64,000 bases of DNA from Serratia silvae (GTDB lineage: Bacteria; Pseudomonadota; Gammaproteobacteria; Enterobacterales; Enterobacteriaceae): the NCBI RefSeq assembly GCF_023282985.1, contig NZ_JAGQDC010000010.1:104136-168135 (forward strand), in the 5' to 3' direction. Shown here piece after piece: positions 18,591 to 30,311 of the stretch. The position numbers were made by a program, and so were the translations under genes. The notes under the pieces were generated by a model. It saw only the letters and a program-made list of their open reading frames with translations, had not been told where the DNA came from and made no database searches. Position 1 is the stretch's first letter; each line of letters starts with the position of its first letter.

Positions 18591-19045
18591 CTAGTTGGCC
18601 CGTTTCGCCTGCTGTAGCCACTTGTCCAACTCATTGGCAAACTGCTGGCGATCGCGCTGATTGAGGGTATTCGGCCCCCCGGTCTGGATGCCGCTGGAGC
18701 GCAGGGTATCCATAAAATCGCGCATGTTCAGACGTTCACGAATGGTGTCTGGCGTATAGCGCTCACCGCGGGGATTCAAGGCGATAGCGCCTTTTTCTAT
18801 CACTTCGGCGGCCAGTGGGATATCTGCGGTGATCACCAGATCGCCCACTTCACAGCGGCGCACGATTTCGTTATCCGCCACGTCAAATCCTGCAGCAACC
18901 TGCAAGGTGCGGATAAATTTCGAAGGGGGTGTGCGCAGAGGCTGGTTAGCCACCAGGGTGACCGGCATCGCTGCGCGGTCTGCGGCACGGAACAGCACTT
19001 CTTTGATCACGTTTGGACAGGCGTCAGCATCGACCCAAATCTGCA

Positions 19046-19046
<1 letters not shown>
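18591..19046 (-). CDS. yaiI: UPF0178 (DUF188) family protein YaiI
   Basis: 151-residue cytosolic protein of the YaiI/YqxD family, which has a PIN-like nuclease fold of unproven function. Family signature at the N-terminus: [20 protein letters not shown], then LVANQ and [16 protein letters not shown]. The ATG overlaps the hemF stop by one base (TAATG), so it is probably translated with hemF. No function is assigned beyond the family name. Confidence 0.9.
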
Positions 19047-21000
<1,954 letters not shown>

Positions 21001-21018
21001 TTATTACTTGGCAAAACG

Positions 21019-21042
21019 CTGCAGCTTGAAAGACTGCGGGTA
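21019..21042. repeat. Half copy of the TACCC...GGGTA palindrome
   Basis: CTGCAGCTTGAAAGACTGCGGGTA resembles one arm of the full short copy 29 bases further on. It lies in the divergent amiA-ypeA gap. Confidence 0.5.
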
Positions 21043-21070
21043 TCAGTTAATAATTACGCAATAATCAGAT

Positions 21071-21114
21071 ATACCCGTCGTCTTTCAAGCTGCAGCTTGA
21101 AATCCATAGGGTAT
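21071..21114. repeat. Short TACCC...GGGTA palindrome
   Basis: Complete copy: begins TACCCGTCGTCTTTCAAGCT, has GCTGCAGC at its centre, ends TTGAAATCCATAGGGTA. Near-identical copies are at 28419 (inverted) and 42223, and a long split form at 5599. Confidence 0.8.
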
Positions 21115-21145
21115 TAAATAAGTTAATTAACAGTAGCGAGCAACG

Positions 21146-21571
21146 ATGGAAATTCGCGTATTTCGGCAAGACGACTTTGAAGAAGTCATCACCCTGTGGG
21201 AGCGTTGCGACCTGTTGCGGCCATGGAACGATCCCGAGATGGATATTGAACGCAAACTGAACCACGATCCGGATCTGTTTTTGGTGGCGGAAGTGGGTGG
21301 TGAGGTGGTTGGCTCGGTGATGGGCGGTTACGACGGCCACCGTGGCTCGGCGTATTACCTGGGCGTTCACCCGGACTATCGCGGGCGCGGCATTGCCAAT
21401 GCGTTGATTAATCGGCTGGAGAAAAAGCTGATTGCGCGCGGTTGCCCAAAAATTCAGCTCATGGTACGGGAAGACAACGATACCGTGATCGAAATGTATG
21501 AAAAGCTCGGCTATGAAATTCAGGCGATTACCAGCCTGGGGAAACGGCTGATCGAGGATCAGGAGTATTGA
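21146..21571 (+). CDS. ypeA: GNAT-family acetyltransferase YpeA
   Basis: 141-residue acetyltransferase of unknown substrate. The acetyl-CoA loop reads [21 protein letters not shown] (about residues 77-97, R-G-R-G-I-A core), and the C-terminal YEKLGYE is typical of GNAT proteins. Adjacent and divergent to amiA, as in E. coli. The ATG is preceded by AGTAGCGAGCA, a weak ribosome site. Confidence 0.93.
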   Translation: MEIRVFRQDDFEEVITLWERCDLLRPWNDPEMDIERKLNHDPDLFLVAEVGGEVVGSVMGGYDGHRGSAYYLGVHPDYRGRGIANALINRLEKKLIARGCPKIQLMVREDNDTVIEMYEKLGYEIQAITSLGKRLIEDQEY

Positions 21572-21577
21572 TCGTCA

Positions 21578-21598
21578 GGGCGGTGGTTATCACCGCCC
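21578..21598. terminator. Hairpin between convergent ypeA and ygiW-like genes
   Basis: Perfect 8-bp stem GGGCGGTG/CACCGCCC with a 5-base loop, 7 bases after the ypeA stop and 10 bases from the stop of the next gene. There is no clear T tract on either strand, so termination is likely but not certain. Confidence 0.55.
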
Positions 21599-21608
21599 AA
21601 GCTTTGGT

Positions 21609-22007
21609 TTAAGGCAATTTCTTGATGTTTTTCACATCGACTTCTACGTTACTCCAGTCCTTATCCACTTTCCCTTCCAACTGTACCTTGTCTTTTGGCG
21701 TGATGGTCTGGCCGTTCCAGCGCTTTCTGTCGATCTCTACCGTCAGCGTGCCGGTGGCGTCGCGGAAGGTGTAGGTGTCATCACCCACGCGCTGTTCTAT
21801 ATTGCCCTGCAACATCACCCAGGTGTCATCGCTCATCGATTTGACCTTATCTACCGTGGTCAGTGCGGCGCTAGGGCCGGAGAAGCCACCTTGCGGGCTG
21901 GTTTGTGTTTGAGCCGGTGTCGCATTGGGGTTGGGAAACCCGCCCTGTTGAGCTAAAACCGGTGCGCTGCATAATGCGATGAGTGTGAGCAAAGCGATCT
22001 TTTTCAT
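21609..22007 (-). CDS. Periplasmic OB-fold protein, YgiW/YdeI (BOF) family
   Basis: 132-residue secreted protein: Sec signal peptide to about residue 19 (LIALCSAPVLA), a Gln/Pro-rich linker (about 20-45) and a bacterial OB-fold domain (AALTTVDKVKSMSDDTWVML, DKVQLEGKVDKDWSNVEVDV). Relatives include YgiW and the stress protein VisP. These are induced by peroxide, metals or QseBC in other enterobacteria; regulation here is not visible. Convergent with ypeA. Confidence 0.88.
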   Translation of the reverse strand: MKKIALLTLIALCSAPVLAQQGGFPNPNATPAQTQTSPQGGFSGPSAALTTVDKVKSMSDDTWVMLQGNIEQRVGDDTYTFRDATGTLTVEIDRKRWNGQTITPKDKVQLEGKVDKDWSNVEVDVKNIKKLP

Positions 22008-22165
22008 CTGGATCTTCCTTATCAGTGGTCTGAATGACTTCCCGTTAGCGGGACATAACCTGATTAAACCATAAGGATCTTAAGAGCTTCTTAAGCTGGA
22101 GATTGAAAATGGTGACCACTGTCGCCATTTGCAAGGGTAATCATAACATCGGCAAGGAATAGTAT

Positions 22166-22630
22166 TTGAAGGCGTCAACACACCGGTTTTCACCGGACGA
22201 TTACGATCAGCACGGGATGCTACGGTTGCCGCTGTGGTTTTGGGGCGTGCTGATCTTACAGGCTCGTACCTGGCTACTGTTTGTGATGGCGGGCACCTCA
22301 CGCGATCAGGGCAGCGGTTTGCTGCAGCTGTTTTACCCGGATAGCCAGCGTTTTTGGTACGGTATGCTGCTGGGGCTGCCAGCGGCGTTGGCCTTTTTGA
22401 TTGGTGGCCGCCGCCAGCATTGGCCCCGTCTGTGGCGCTGTTGGCGTTGGGTGCTGCTCGTTTCGCTGGCGGCGGCGCTGCTCGGTTCGCTTTACAGCCT
22501 GTGGCAGCAAGACAGCAATGAACCTCCGCTGGATCTCCTGCTGGCGCTGCTGGATGTGCTGGCGATGGGGTATCTGTTAATGAATCGGCGTTTGAAAGCC
22601 TGTTTTATCCCGCAGGATGAGGTAGATTAA
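22166..22630 (+). CDS. yfeZ: Inner-membrane protein YfeZ (DUF2919)
   Basis: 154-residue membrane protein with about four hydrophobic segments (residues 22-42, 62-80, 92-112, 122-140) and the family signature LRLPLWFWGVLILQARTW. Starts with TTG at 22166, supported by AAGGA 7 bases upstream and by the match of its first residues with E. coli YfeZ; the next ATG, at 22217, would remove conserved residues. Function unknown. yfeZ-yfeY-yfeX order is as in E. coli. Confidence 0.88.
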   Translation: MKASTHRFSPDDYDQHGMLRLPLWFWGVLILQARTWLLFVMAGTSRDQGSGLLQLFYPDSQRFWYGMLLGLPAALAFLIGGRRQHWPRLWRCWRWVLLVSLAAALLGSLYSLWQQDSNEPPLDLLLALLDVLAMGYLLMNRRLKACFIPQDEVD

Positions 22631-22750
22631 TTGCCGAAAACTGCGGCACTTTTCCCAATTTACGCACTCCAACCTGGCAATTGATAGCGCAGCCCCAGCG
22701 GTTATGAGAGGCTGCATATCGCCGATGTCTTTGATGTTAAGGAGCTATGA

Positions 22751-23335
22751 ATGAATATTCGCCCACTGCTGTTAGGGCTACCGCTGTTGTTGACCGGCTG
22801 TTCGACCATGTCAAACTTCTCCTGGTCCAGCCTGTCGCCGTTCAACTGGTTTGGCGGCAGCGTAGAGGTTAGCGCTAAAGGTGTCGGTGATGTGGGGGCC
22901 GGTACCCCCATGACGGAGGCGGCGATTGGCAAGGGCCTGAATAACAACTACCGCATGCGTGGCGGGATGGCGACCAACCAAGGGCAGATCGTTTCCTACT
23001 TCCAGGCATTGGACGGCGATGACGTGAAGCTGGTGATCACCGGGGAACCTAAAGGCCACGTGCAGCGCGTTGACGTGATGGACGCCAAGATCGCCACCGA
23101 ATGGGGCAGCAAGCTGGGTACGCCGTTTAGCGAACTGTTCAGCAAGGCCTATGGTGCTTGTAAACCGGCCGACGGTGATGATGTTGGCAAGGTCGAGTGC
23201 GTGGCGCAGCAAAGCCGCAATGTCAGCTATATCTTCAGTGGCAAATGGGCTGGCCCACAGGATCTGATCCCACCGGACGATACTCTACAGAGCTGGACGG
23301 TGAGTAAGATCGTCTGGCATGCCAAAGCACAATAA
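22751..23335 (+). CDS. yfeY: RpoE-regulated-type lipoprotein YfeY
   Basis: 194-residue lipoprotein: signal peptide with lipobox LLTGC (Cys about residue 17), so anchored to a membrane, most likely the outer one (Ser follows the Cys). The mature part resembles E. coli YfeY, reported as a sigma-E target of unknown function. ATG is preceded by AAGGAG. I did not identify a sigma-E promoter with confidence. Upstream gap of 120 bases. Confidence 0.88.
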   Translation: MNIRPLLLGLPLLLTGCSTMSNFSWSSLSPFNWFGGSVEVSAKGVGDVGAGTPMTEAAIGKGLNNNYRMRGGMATNQGQIVSYFQALDGDDVKLVITGEPKGHVQRVDVMDAKIATEWGSKLGTPFSELFSKAYGACKPADGDDVGKVECVAQQSRNVSYIFSGKWAGPQDLIPPDDTLQSWTVSKIVWHAKAQ

Positions 23336-23495
23336 TTCTCATTACGGGCGCACCTTGCGGTGTGCCTGCCTCGTTTGGCGTTAAATCCCTATTTTCTTTG
23401 CGTTCGGGCAAGGCAATCAGCCTGCTGTACGTTATGATATTGTGCGTTTATAACAGGGCAACCTGTTACCCGATTCAGGTCTTGAGGAAATCAAC

Positions 23496-24395
23496 ATGAC
23501 ACAGGTTCAGAGCGGCATCCTGCTGGAACACTGCCGTTTTGGCATTTTTATGGAAGCGATGGTGCAGGGCGAATTCGTCGATCTGCGCCAGGGGTGCAAA
23601 CAGTTTTGCCAGGTGCTCGGCGAGTTGCAGCAACAGTTTCCAGATGCCCATTTAGGGGCAGTTATCGCTTTTGGCTCCGACGTTTGGCATGACCTTTCCA
23701 ATGGTCAGGGAGCCAAAGAGCTGAAGCCTTTCGTACCACTGGGCAAGGGGCTGGCACCGGCCACCCAACGCGATATGCTGATCCATATTCAATCTCTGCG
23801 TCATGACGTTAACTTCACCCTGGCGCAGGCCGCCCTGGCCGCGTTTGGTAACACTATTCGCATTGAAGAAGAAACGCACGGTTTCCGCTGGGTAGAAGAG
23901 CGCGATCTGAGCGGTTTTATCGACGGTACCGAAAATCCGCAGGGCGAGCAGCGTCCTGAAGTGGCGGTGATTGGCGCAGGCGAAGAAGACGAGGGTGGCA
24001 GCTACGTGCTGGTACAGCGTTACGAGCACAACCTGCGTCAGTGGCAGCGTTTCACCACCGAACAGCAGGAACAGATCATTGGCCGTACCAAACACGACAG
24101 CGAAGAACTACCGCCGGAGCAACGGCCAGATACCTCGCACGTCAGCCGTGTCGATCTGAAAGAAGACGGCAAAGGGCTGAAAATTTTGCGCCAGAGCTTG
24201 CCTTATGGCACCGCCAGCGGCAAACATGGCCTGTATTTCATCGCTTATTGTGCACGCCTGCACAACATCGAACAGCAACTGTTAAGCATGTTCGGCGAAC
24301 GGGACGGCAAACACGACGCGATGCTGCGTTTCAGCCGCGCGGTGACTGGCAGCTACTACTTCGCACCTTCGCTGACACGTCTTTTGTCACTCTGA
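23496..24395 (+). CDS. yfeX: Dye-decolorizing (DyP-type) peroxidase YfeX
   Basis: 299-residue heme peroxidase acting on porphyrinogens and dyes; a deferrochelatase role has been proposed and disputed. The family motif GXXDG is GFIDGTENP (about residues 146-154) and the proximal heme His is H215 in [13 protein letters not shown] 23496 follows TTGAGGAAATCAAC (GAGG 8 bases upstream). No signal peptide, so cytosolic. Neighbour of yfeY as in E. coli. Confidence 0.95.
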   Translation: MTQVQSGILLEHCRFGIFMEAMVQGEFVDLRQGCKQFCQVLGELQQQFPDAHLGAVIAFGSDVWHDLSNGQGAKELKPFVPLGKGLAPATQRDMLIHIQSLRHDVNFTLAQAALAAFGNTIRIEEETHGFRWVEERDLSGFIDGTENPQGEQRPEVAVIGAGEEDEGGSYVLVQRYEHNLRQWQRFTTEQQEQIIGRTKHDSEELPPEQRPDTSHVSRVDLKEDGKGLKILRQSLPYGTASGKHGLYFIAYCARLHNIEQQLLSMFGERDGKHDAMLRFSRAVTGSYYFAPSLTRLLSL

Positions 24396-24596
24396 TGCAT
24401 CATCTGGGGCCAGTTCCGCTGGCTCTGGGTTTTCCCTCCCTCTGCGGTGAACCGCTCTCCTCCTGCCTTATAGCGTTTGATGCTTGAAAATCACTAAACG
24501 GTATATAAAAGCGTTACAGGTCTGCATCAAGTTATAAATACACTGGTCAATATCAGGGCGGAAGCCCGGCGGTAAGACTCAGTGATAAGGTGCAGA
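24396..24596 (+). promoter_or_regulatory. Control region of the cysPTWAM-type operon
   Basis: 201 bases ahead of cysP with a TTGAAA...TATA-like promoter around 24484-24513 and AT-rich stretches (AAGTTATAAATACACTGG). CysB with N-acetylserine activates this operon in E. coli; a binding site here is expected by homology, but I cannot delimit one. Confidence 0.5.
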
Positions 24597-25619
24597 ATGA
24601 AACATTCCCGGGTTAAAAATACGCTGTTGAAAGGTTGGCTGGTGGCGGCATTGTTAGCCAGTGGTACAGTTTCGGCGGCAGAATTGCTCAACAGCTCTTA
24701 TGACGTCTCCCGCGAACTGTTTGCCGCGCTGAATCCTGGCTTTGAAGAGCAGTGGGATCAGCAGCATCCGAATGACAAACTGACCATCAAACAGTCCCAC
24801 GCCGGTTCTTCCAAACAGGCGTTGGCGATCTTGCAGGGGCTGCGTGCCGATGTGGTCACTTATAACCAGGTCAGTGACGTACAAATCCTGCATGATCGTG
24901 GCCAACTGATCCCGGCAGATTGGCAGCAACGTCTGCCGAACAACAGCTCCCCATTCTATTCCACCATGGCCTTCCTGGTGCGCAAGGACAACCCGAAAGG
25001 CATCCACACCTGGAGCGATCTGGTGCGCGATGATGTGAAGCTGGTATTCCCGAACCCGAAAACCTCCGGTAATGGCCGTTACACCTATCTGGCCGCCTGG
25101 GGCGCTGCCAGCCAGGCTGATGGTAACGATCAGGCCAAGACTCGTGAGTTCATGACCCGTTTTCTGAAAAATGTGGTGGTGTTTGATACTGGTGGCCGTG
25201 GCGCCACGACGACCTTTGTCGAACGTGGCCTGGGCGACGTGCTGATCAGCTTTGAATCCGAAGTGAACAATATCCGCAAGCAGTACGGTGCAGACAAGTA
25301 TGAAGTGATCGTGCCGCCGGTCGATATTCTAGCGGAGTTCCCGGTGGCTTGGGTGGACAAAAACGTCGAGAAAAACGGCACAGAGCAGGTGGCAAAAGAG
25401 TACCTGAACTATCTCTACAGCCCGGCGGCCCAGAAGTTAATCACCAGCTTCTATTATCGCGTCAATGACCCGCAGGTGATGGCGGAGGCTAAGGGCCAGT
25501 TCCCTGAGACCAAGCTGTTCAGCGTGGAAGATCAGTTCGGCGGTTGGCCGCAGGTGATGAGTGCCCACTTTGCGACGGGCGGTGAATTGGATCAACTGTT
25601 AGCGGTAGGGCATAAGTAA
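24597..25619 (+). CDS. cysP: Thiosulfate/sulfate-binding protein CysP
   Basis: Periplasmic solute-binding protein of the sulfate/thiosulfate ABC importer. 340 residues: signal peptide to about residue 24 ([11 protein letters not shown]), then the Sbp-like fold with [21 protein letters not shown] and [15 protein letters not shown]. Start ATG 24597 with AAGGTG upstream; the frame opens 5 codons earlier at GTG. Its stop overlaps the cysT start by one base (TAATG). Confidence 0.96.
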   Translation: MKHSRVKNTLLKGWLVAALLASGTVSAAELLNSSYDVSRELFAALNPGFEEQWDQQHPNDKLTIKQSHAGSSKQALAILQGLRADVVTYNQVSDVQILHDRGQLIPADWQQRLPNNSSPFYSTMAFLVRKDNPKGIHTWSDLVRDDVKLVFPNPKTSGNGRYTYLAAWGAASQADGNDQAKTREFMTRFLKNVVVFDTGGRGATTTFVERGLGDVLISFESEVNNIRKQYGADKYEVIVPPVDILAEFPVAWVDKNVEKNGTEQVAKEYLNYLYSPAAQKLITSFYYRVNDPQVMAEAKGQFPETKLFSVEDQFGGWPQVMSAHFATGGELDQLLAVGHK

Positions 25620-26452
25620 TGTTTTCGATGGCCAGTAAGCGGGTTCTGCCTGGGTTTACTCTCAGCCTGGGAAGCAGCCTGCTTTTCACCTGCCTGATTT
25701 TACTGTTGCCGCTCAGCGCGCTGGTGATGCAGCTGGCGCAGATGAGTCTGGCACAGTATTGGGAAGTGATCACCAACCCGCAGGTCGTGGCGGCCTATAA
25801 GGTGACGCTGCTGGCGGCCGGAGTCGCCAGCATTTTCAACGCGGTGTTTGGCATGCTGATGGCATGGATCCTCACCCGTTACCAGTTCCCTGGCCGCTCC
25901 TTGCTGGATGGCCTGATGGATTTGCCGTTTGCGTTGCCTACGGCGGTGGCCGGCCTGACCCTGGCGGGGCTGTTTTCTACCACCGGTTGGTACGGCCAAT
26001 GGCTGGCTCATTTTGATATCAAGGTTTCCTTCACCTGGTTGGGAATTGCGGTGGCGATGGCCTTTACCAGCATTCCTTTCGTGGTACGCACGGTGCAACC
26101 GGTGCTGGAAGAGTTGGGGCCAGAATATGAAGAGGCCGCCGAAACGCTCGGGGCTACCCGTTGGCAGAGTTTCCGCCGCGTGGTGTTGCCAGAGGTTGCG
26201 CCAGCGCTGCTCGCCGGTACGGCGTTGTCATTTACCCGCAGCCTGGGGGAATTTGGCGCGGTGATATTTATCGCTGGCAACATTGCCTGGAAAACCGAAG
26301 TGACCTCATTGATGATTTTTGTGCGCTTACAGGAGTTCGATTACCCGGCAGCCAGTGCGATTGCCTCGGTGATCCTGGCGGCATCATTGCTGCTGCTGTT
26401 TGCGATTAATACCTTACAGAGCCGCTTTGGCCGCCGTATAGGAGGGCACTGA
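25619..26452 (+). CDS. cysT: Sulfate/thiosulfate permease subunit CysT (CysU)
   Basis: 277-residue inner-membrane permease with about six hydrophobic segments and the EAA loop EYEEAAETLGATRWQSFRRV (about residues 167-186) that contacts CysA. It pairs with CysW. Start overlaps the cysP stop and its own stop overlaps the cysW start by a single base, indicating coupled translation. Confidence 0.95.
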   Translation: MFSMASKRVLPGFTLSLGSSLLFTCLILLLPLSALVMQLAQMSLAQYWEVITNPQVVAAYKVTLLAAGVASIFNAVFGMLMAWILTRYQFPGRSLLDGLMDLPFALPTAVAGLTLAGLFSTTGWYGQWLAHFDIKVSFTWLGIAVAMAFTSIPFVVRTVQPVLEELGPEYEEAAETLGATRWQSFRRVVLPEVAPALLAGTALSFTRSLGEFGAVIFIAGNIAWKTEVTSLMIFVRLQEFDYPAASAIASVILAASLLLLFAINTLQSRFGRRIGGH

Positions 26453-27327
26453 TGGCCGATATTACCGCCCTGAACGGCGCAGAGCGCCCACGCGTGAATT
26501 GGGGGAAATGGACGCTGATCGCCATCGGTGCGCTGTTCTCCATCCTGCTGCTGGTCGTGCCGATGGTGATGATCTTCATCGAGGCATTCTCCTCCGGCGT
26601 GGGTGCCGTGTGGCATAACCTGTCTGACCCGGACATGCTGCATGCCATCTGGCTGACGGTGCTGGTGGCGCTGATCACCGTGCCGGTCAACCTGGTGTTT
26701 GGTACTTTGCTGGCCTGGCTGGTTACGCGCTTTACCTTCCCTGGCCGCCAACTGCTGCTGACGTTGTTCGACATGCCGTTTGCAGTGTCGCCGGTGGTGG
26801 CGGGGTTGCTGTATCTGCTGTTTTACGGCACTAACGGCCCGATTGGTGGCTGGCTGGATGCCCATGATATCCAACTGATGTTTGCCTGGCCGGGCATGGT
26901 GCTGGTAACGATATTCGTGACCTGCCCGTTTGTGGTTCGTGAACTGGTGCCGCTGATGATGAGCCAGGGCAGCCAGGAAGACGAGGCCGCGGTGCTGTTG
27001 GGTGCTTCCGGTTGGCAGATGTTCCGCCGCGTCACCTTACCGAACATCCGTTGGGCATTGTTGTATGGCGTGGTGCTGACCAATGCCCGCGCGATTGGCG
27101 AGTTTGGCGCAGTATCGGTGGTGTCCGGCTCTATCCGTGGCGAAACCTATACCCTGCCACTGCAAGTGGAATTACTGCATCAGGATTACAACACCGCCGG
27201 AGCGTTTACCGCTGCGGCACTGCTGACCCTGATGGCGATAGTCACCCTATTTCTGAAAAGCGGACTGCAATGGCGCCTGGCGCGTCAGGATGCGCGTCTC
27301 GAGCGGGAGGAAAATCATGAGCATTGA
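26452..27327 (+). CDS. cysW: Sulfate/thiosulfate permease subunit CysW
   Basis: 291-residue second permease subunit, about six membrane segments, EAA loop [20 protein letters not shown] (about residues 173-192), and [19 protein letters not shown] typical of CysW. The start uses TGATG overlap with cysT; cysA begins inside its last 11 bases. Confidence 0.95.
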   Translation: MADITALNGAERPRVNWGKWTLIAIGALFSILLLVVPMVMIFIEAFSSGVGAVWHNLSDPDMLHAIWLTVLVALITVPVNLVFGTLLAWLVTRFTFPGRQLLLTLFDMPFAVSPVVAGLLYLLFYGTNGPIGGWLDAHDIQLMFAWPGMVLVTIFVTCPFVVRELVPLMMSQGSQEDEAAVLLGASGWQMFRRVTLPNIRWALLYGVVLTNARAIGEFGAVSVVSGSIRGETYTLPLQVELLHQDYNTAGAFTAAALLTLMAIVTLFLKSGLQWRLARQDARLEREENHEH

Positions 27328-28405
27328 GATTAACGGTATCAACAAGTCTTTTGGTCGTACCAAGGTATTGAACGATATCTCGCTCGATATTCCTTCCGGT
27401 GAGATGGTGGCGCTGTTAGGCCCATCCGGTTCGGGCAAGACCACCTTGCTGCGTATTATCGCCGGGCTGGAAAGCCAGAGCAGCGGTAAGCTGGGTTTCC
27501 ACGGCACCGATGTCAGCCGCGTACATGCGCGCGATCGCCGTGTCGGCTTCGTGTTCCAACACTATGCGCTGTTCCGCCATATGACGGTTTTCGACAATAT
27601 CGCCTTTGGGCTGAGCGTGCTGCCACGTCGCGAACGTCCGAATGCGGCGGCGATCAAACAAAAAGTGGAGCAGTTGCTGGAGATGGTGCAGTTGGGTCAT
27701 CTGGCTAACCGCTACCCTTCACAGCTTTCCGGCGGCCAGAAGCAACGTGTCGCCTTGGCGCGCGCGCTGGCGGTGGAACCCCAGATCCTGCTGTTAGACG
27801 AGCCGTTTGGTGCGCTGGATGCTCAGGTGCGTAAAGAGCTGCGCCGCTGGCTGCGACAACTGCATGAAGAACTGAAGTTCACCAGCGTGTTCGTGACTCA
27901 CGATCAGGAAGAAGCGATGGAAGTCGCCGACCGCATCGTAGTGATGAGCCAGGGGAATATCGAGCAGGTAGGTTCACCGACCGAGATCATGCGTGAACCC
28001 GCCACCCGCTTCGTACTGGAGTTTATGGGGGAAGTTAACCGTTTGAACGGCGAAATCCGGGGTTCACAGCTGTTTGTGGGCGCTCACCAATGGCCGCTGT
28101 CGTTCCAGCCAATGCACCAAGGCAGCGTCGATCTGTTCCTGCGCCCGTGGGAAATGGAAATCGGCATCGATTGCAGCGCTCGTTGCCCATTACCGGTGCA
28201 GGTGCTGGAAGTCAGCCCGCGTGGCCATTTCTGGCAGTTGACCGTGCAGCCAATTGGTTGGCATCAGGAGCCTATCAGCGTGATTATGTCGGAAGGCCAT
28301 GCCGCACCGGCGCGTGGTGATCGTTACTACGTTGGCAGCCTGAATGCCCGCCTCTATGCTGGCGAACAACTGTTACAACCGGTTGCGTTAGCTAAAAGCG
28401 CCTGA
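27317..28405 (+). CDS. cysA: Sulfate/thiosulfate ABC transporter ATPase CysA
   Basis: 362-residue ATPase energising sulfate import: Walker [10 protein letters not shown] (about 35-43), Q-loop FVFQHYALF, signature [15 protein letters not shown], Walker [13 protein letters not shown] and His-loop THDQEEAM; a C-terminal TOBE-like regulatory domain follows (about 240-362). ATG 27317 has GGGAGGA 6 bases upstream; an earlier in-frame ATG at 27290 inside cysW is not supported. Confidence 0.96.
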   Translation: MSIEINGINKSFGRTKVLNDISLDIPSGEMVALLGPSGSGKTTLLRIIAGLESQSSGKLGFHGTDVSRVHARDRRVGFVFQHYALFRHMTVFDNIAFGLSVLPRRERPNAAAIKQKVEQLLEMVQLGHLANRYPSQLSGGQKQRVALARALAVEPQILLLDEPFGALDAQVRKELRRWLRQLHEELKFTSVFVTHDQEEAMEVADRIVVMSQGNIEQVGSPTEIMREPATRFVLEFMGEVNRLNGEIRGSQLFVGAHQWPLSFQPMHQGSVDLFLRPWEMEIGIDCSARCPLPVQVLEVSPRGHFWQLTVQPIGWHQEPISVIMSEGHAAPARGDRYYVGSLNARLYAGEQLLQPVALAKSA

Positions 28406-28418
28406 TAACTTGTAATTT

Positions 28419-28463
28419 ATACCCTATGAATTTCAAGCAGCAGGTTGAAAGGCGACGGGTATA
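28419..28463. repeat. Short TACCC...GGGTA palindrome, inverted copy
   Basis: Reads TACCCTATGAATTTCAAGCA to GAAAGGCGACGGGTATA, i.e. the unit seen at 21071 in opposite orientation and with a few changes. It lies between cysA and the terminator ahead of cysM. Confidence 0.7.
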
Positions 28464-28477
28464 TAATTTCCCATTTT

Positions 28478-28501
28478 AAGGCAACCTTGGGTTGCCTTTT
28501 T
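28478..28501 (+). terminator. Terminator between cysA and cysM
   Basis: Stem AAGGCAAC/GTTGCCTT (28478-28485 with 28491-28498), loop of 5, followed by T run. It suggests cysM is partly uncoupled from cysPTWA. Confidence 0.85.
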
Positions 28502-28517
28502 ACATGATACGCAGGCA

Positions 28518-29405
28518 ATGATTGTGACCACGCTGGAACAATGCATCGGTAATACACCGTTAGTAAAACTACAACGACTGGCCGACGGGCTGGACAGTGA
28601 AATCTGGCTCAAGCTGGAGGGCAACAATCCGGCGGGGTCGGTCAAGGATCGGGCCGCGTTGGGGATGATCCAGCAGGCGGAACTACGTGGTAAAATTCAG
28701 CCGGGCGATACGCTGATCGAGGCCACCAGTGGCAATACTGGCATCGCGCTGGCGATGATCTGTGCGATGAAGGGCTACCAGCTGAAGCTGCTGATGCCGG
28801 AAAACATGAGCATGGAACGCCAGGCGGCGATGCGTGCCTATGGTGCAGAGCTGATCCTGGTCAGCCGTGAGCAGGGGATGGAAGGGGCGCGTGACCTGGC
28901 GCTGGAGATGCAGCAGCAGGGGCAGGGCAAGGTATTGGATCAGTTCAACAATCTGGATAACCCCTACGCGCATTTCACCACCACCGGTCCGGAAATCTGG
29001 CAGCAGACCGCCGGTCGTATTACCCATTTCGTTTCCAGCATGGGCACCACTGGCACCATTACCGGCGTTGGCGGCTACCTGAAAAGCCAAAACCCACAGG
29101 TGAATATCATTGGCCTACAGCCTGCTGAAGGCAGCAGCATTCCGGGCATCCGCCGTTGGGCACCGGCCTATCTGCCGGGGATTTTCCGCCCGGAACTGGT
29201 GGATCAGGTACTGGATATGGCACAAAGCGAAGCCGAACAGACCATGCGTCAACTGGCGCAGCGGGAAGGTATTTTCTGCGGTGTCAGCTCCGGTGGAGCC
29301 GTGGCTGGGGCGTTGCGCGTTGCTGCGGCCAACCCTGGCAGCGTGATTGTCGCCATTATCTGCGATCGCGGTGACCGTTACCTGTCCACCGGCGTATTTT
29401 CCTAG
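28518..29405 (+). CDS. cysM: Cysteine synthase B CysM
   Basis: PLP enzyme making cysteine (or S-sulfocysteine with thiosulfate) from O-acetylserine. PLP lysine in NNPAGSVKDRA, glycine-rich phosphate cradle in [10 protein letters not shown] and SMGTTGTITG. 295 residues from ATG 28518; a GTG at 28524 puts the lysine at position 41, as in E. coli CysM, and may be the true start. Thiosulfate use fits the adjacent cysPTWA importer. Confidence 0.95.
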   Translation: MIVTTLEQCIGNTPLVKLQRLADGLDSEIWLKLEGNNPAGSVKDRAALGMIQQAELRGKIQPGDTLIEATSGNTGIALAMICAMKGYQLKLLMPENMSMERQAAMRAYGAELILVSREQGMEGARDLALEMQQQGQGKVLDQFNNLDNPYAHFTTTGPEIWQQTAGRITHFVSSMGTTGTITGVGGYLKSQNPQVNIIGLQPAEGSSIPGIRRWAPAYLPGIFRPELVDQVLDMAQSEAEQTMRQLAQREGIFCGVSSGGAVAGALRVAAANPGSVIVAIICDRGDRYLSTGVFS

Positions 29406-29630
29406 CCGAACGTTCATCGGTGGTGGGATGCTAACCCCGCCACCGGTTTTCTAATAGTGGCCTCGTTAGCCACCCGATGTTTATTGTTGTTACGACTCTC
29501 CCCTCCCATTCCCCCATGGCAACAACTCGATATTCCGCCAGCGTTCGCATATTGTGTAAAGATTAGGTAAAACTGGCTGCGTAGGGCGTCAATAGACGCG
29601 AAAATGGCGGTAAATCAGCGGAGGAATGGC
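29406..29630 (+). other. Intergenic region before the two-component pair
   Basis: 225 bases holding the presumed promoter of the response regulator gene; GTGTAAAGATTAGGTAAAACTGG near 29552 resembles the GTAAA-N5-GTAAA pattern of CpxR-type operators (GTAAAGATTAGGTAAA, 29554-29569). This would suit autoregulation by a CpxR-like protein. Confidence 0.4.
29554..29569 (+). promoter_or_regulatory. GTAAA-N6-GTAAA motif, candidate CpxR-type operator
   Basis: GTAAAGATTAGGTAAA: two GTAAA units 11 bp apart. CpxR of E. coli recognises GTAAA-N(4-8)-GTAAA. It lies 62 bases upstream of the CpxR-like gene, consistent with self-regulation. Seen directly; the protein-DNA link is inferred. Confidence 0.55.
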
Positions 29631-30311
29631 ATGAAAATTTTATTGGTCGATGACGATCTGGAACTTGGCACCATGCTGAGCGAATACCTGACGGCTGAAG
29701 GATTCAATGCGTCCCTGGTGCTGACCGGCAAGGCCGGAGTGGATGGGGCGCTTTCTGGTGATTATACCGCGATGATCCTCGACATCATGCTGCCGGACAT
29801 GAGCGGTATCGACGTGCTGCGCGAGGTTCGTAAAAAGAACCGCTTGCCGATCATCATGCTGACGGCCAAGGGTGACAATATCGACCGGGTGATCGGGCTG
29901 GAGATGGGCGCTGACGACTACGTTCCCAAACCTTGTTACCCACGCGAACTGGTGGCACGCCTGCGTGCGGTGCTGCGCCGGTTTGAAGAACAACCGGAAG
30001 CGGTGGATAAAGTCTCAACCCTGAGCTTTAACGAATTGACGCTCAACCCGTCCACCCGCAGCAGCGCGTGGCAGGGTAAGGCATTCGATCTCACCGCCTC
30101 AGAGTTCAATTTGCTGGAGTTACTGCTGCGTTCACCGGAGCGGGTGGTATCGAAAGATGAACTGTCTGAGAAAGGACTGGGACGGCCACGCGAGGCTTAC
30201 GATCGCAGTGTGGATGTGCACATCAGTAATATCCGCCAGAAGCTGGGCGTGCTAACGAATAACCGGCTGAGCATTGAAACCGTGCGCAGCATCGGTTATC
30301 GCATGAGGTAA
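29631..30311 (+). CDS. CpxR-like response regulator (OmpR family)
   Basis: 226-residue two-domain regulator. Receiver: acidic pocket DDD at 7-9, phospho-acceptor D51 (MILDIMLPD), T/K switch residues in LTAKG and PKP. DNA-binding winged helix with LTASEFNLLELLL, DRSVDVHISNIRQKLG and TVRSIGYRM. ATG 29631 has GGAGGAATGGC upstream; an earlier in-frame ATG (29604) has no such site. It is overlapped by the sensor kinase gene. The closest known group is CpxR; the Serratia swarming regulator RssB is a possible identity that I cannot confirm. Confidence 0.85.
   Translation: MKILLVDDDLELGTMLSEYLTAEGFNASLVLTGKAGVDGALSGDYTAMILDIMLPDMSGIDVLREVRKKNRLPIIMLTAKGDNIDRVIGLEMGADDYVPKPCYPRELVARLRAVLRRFEEQPEAVDKVSTLSFNELTLNPSTRSSAWQGKAFDLTASEFNLLELLLRSPERVVSKDELSEKGLGRPREAYDRSVDVHISNIRQKLGVLTNNRLSIETVRSIGYRMR

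Noticed and set aside
28419..28463. Terminator of cysA
   Set aside because: This palindrome belongs to the TACCC...GGGTA repeat family and lacks a T tract; the hairpin at 28478-28501 is the better terminator.
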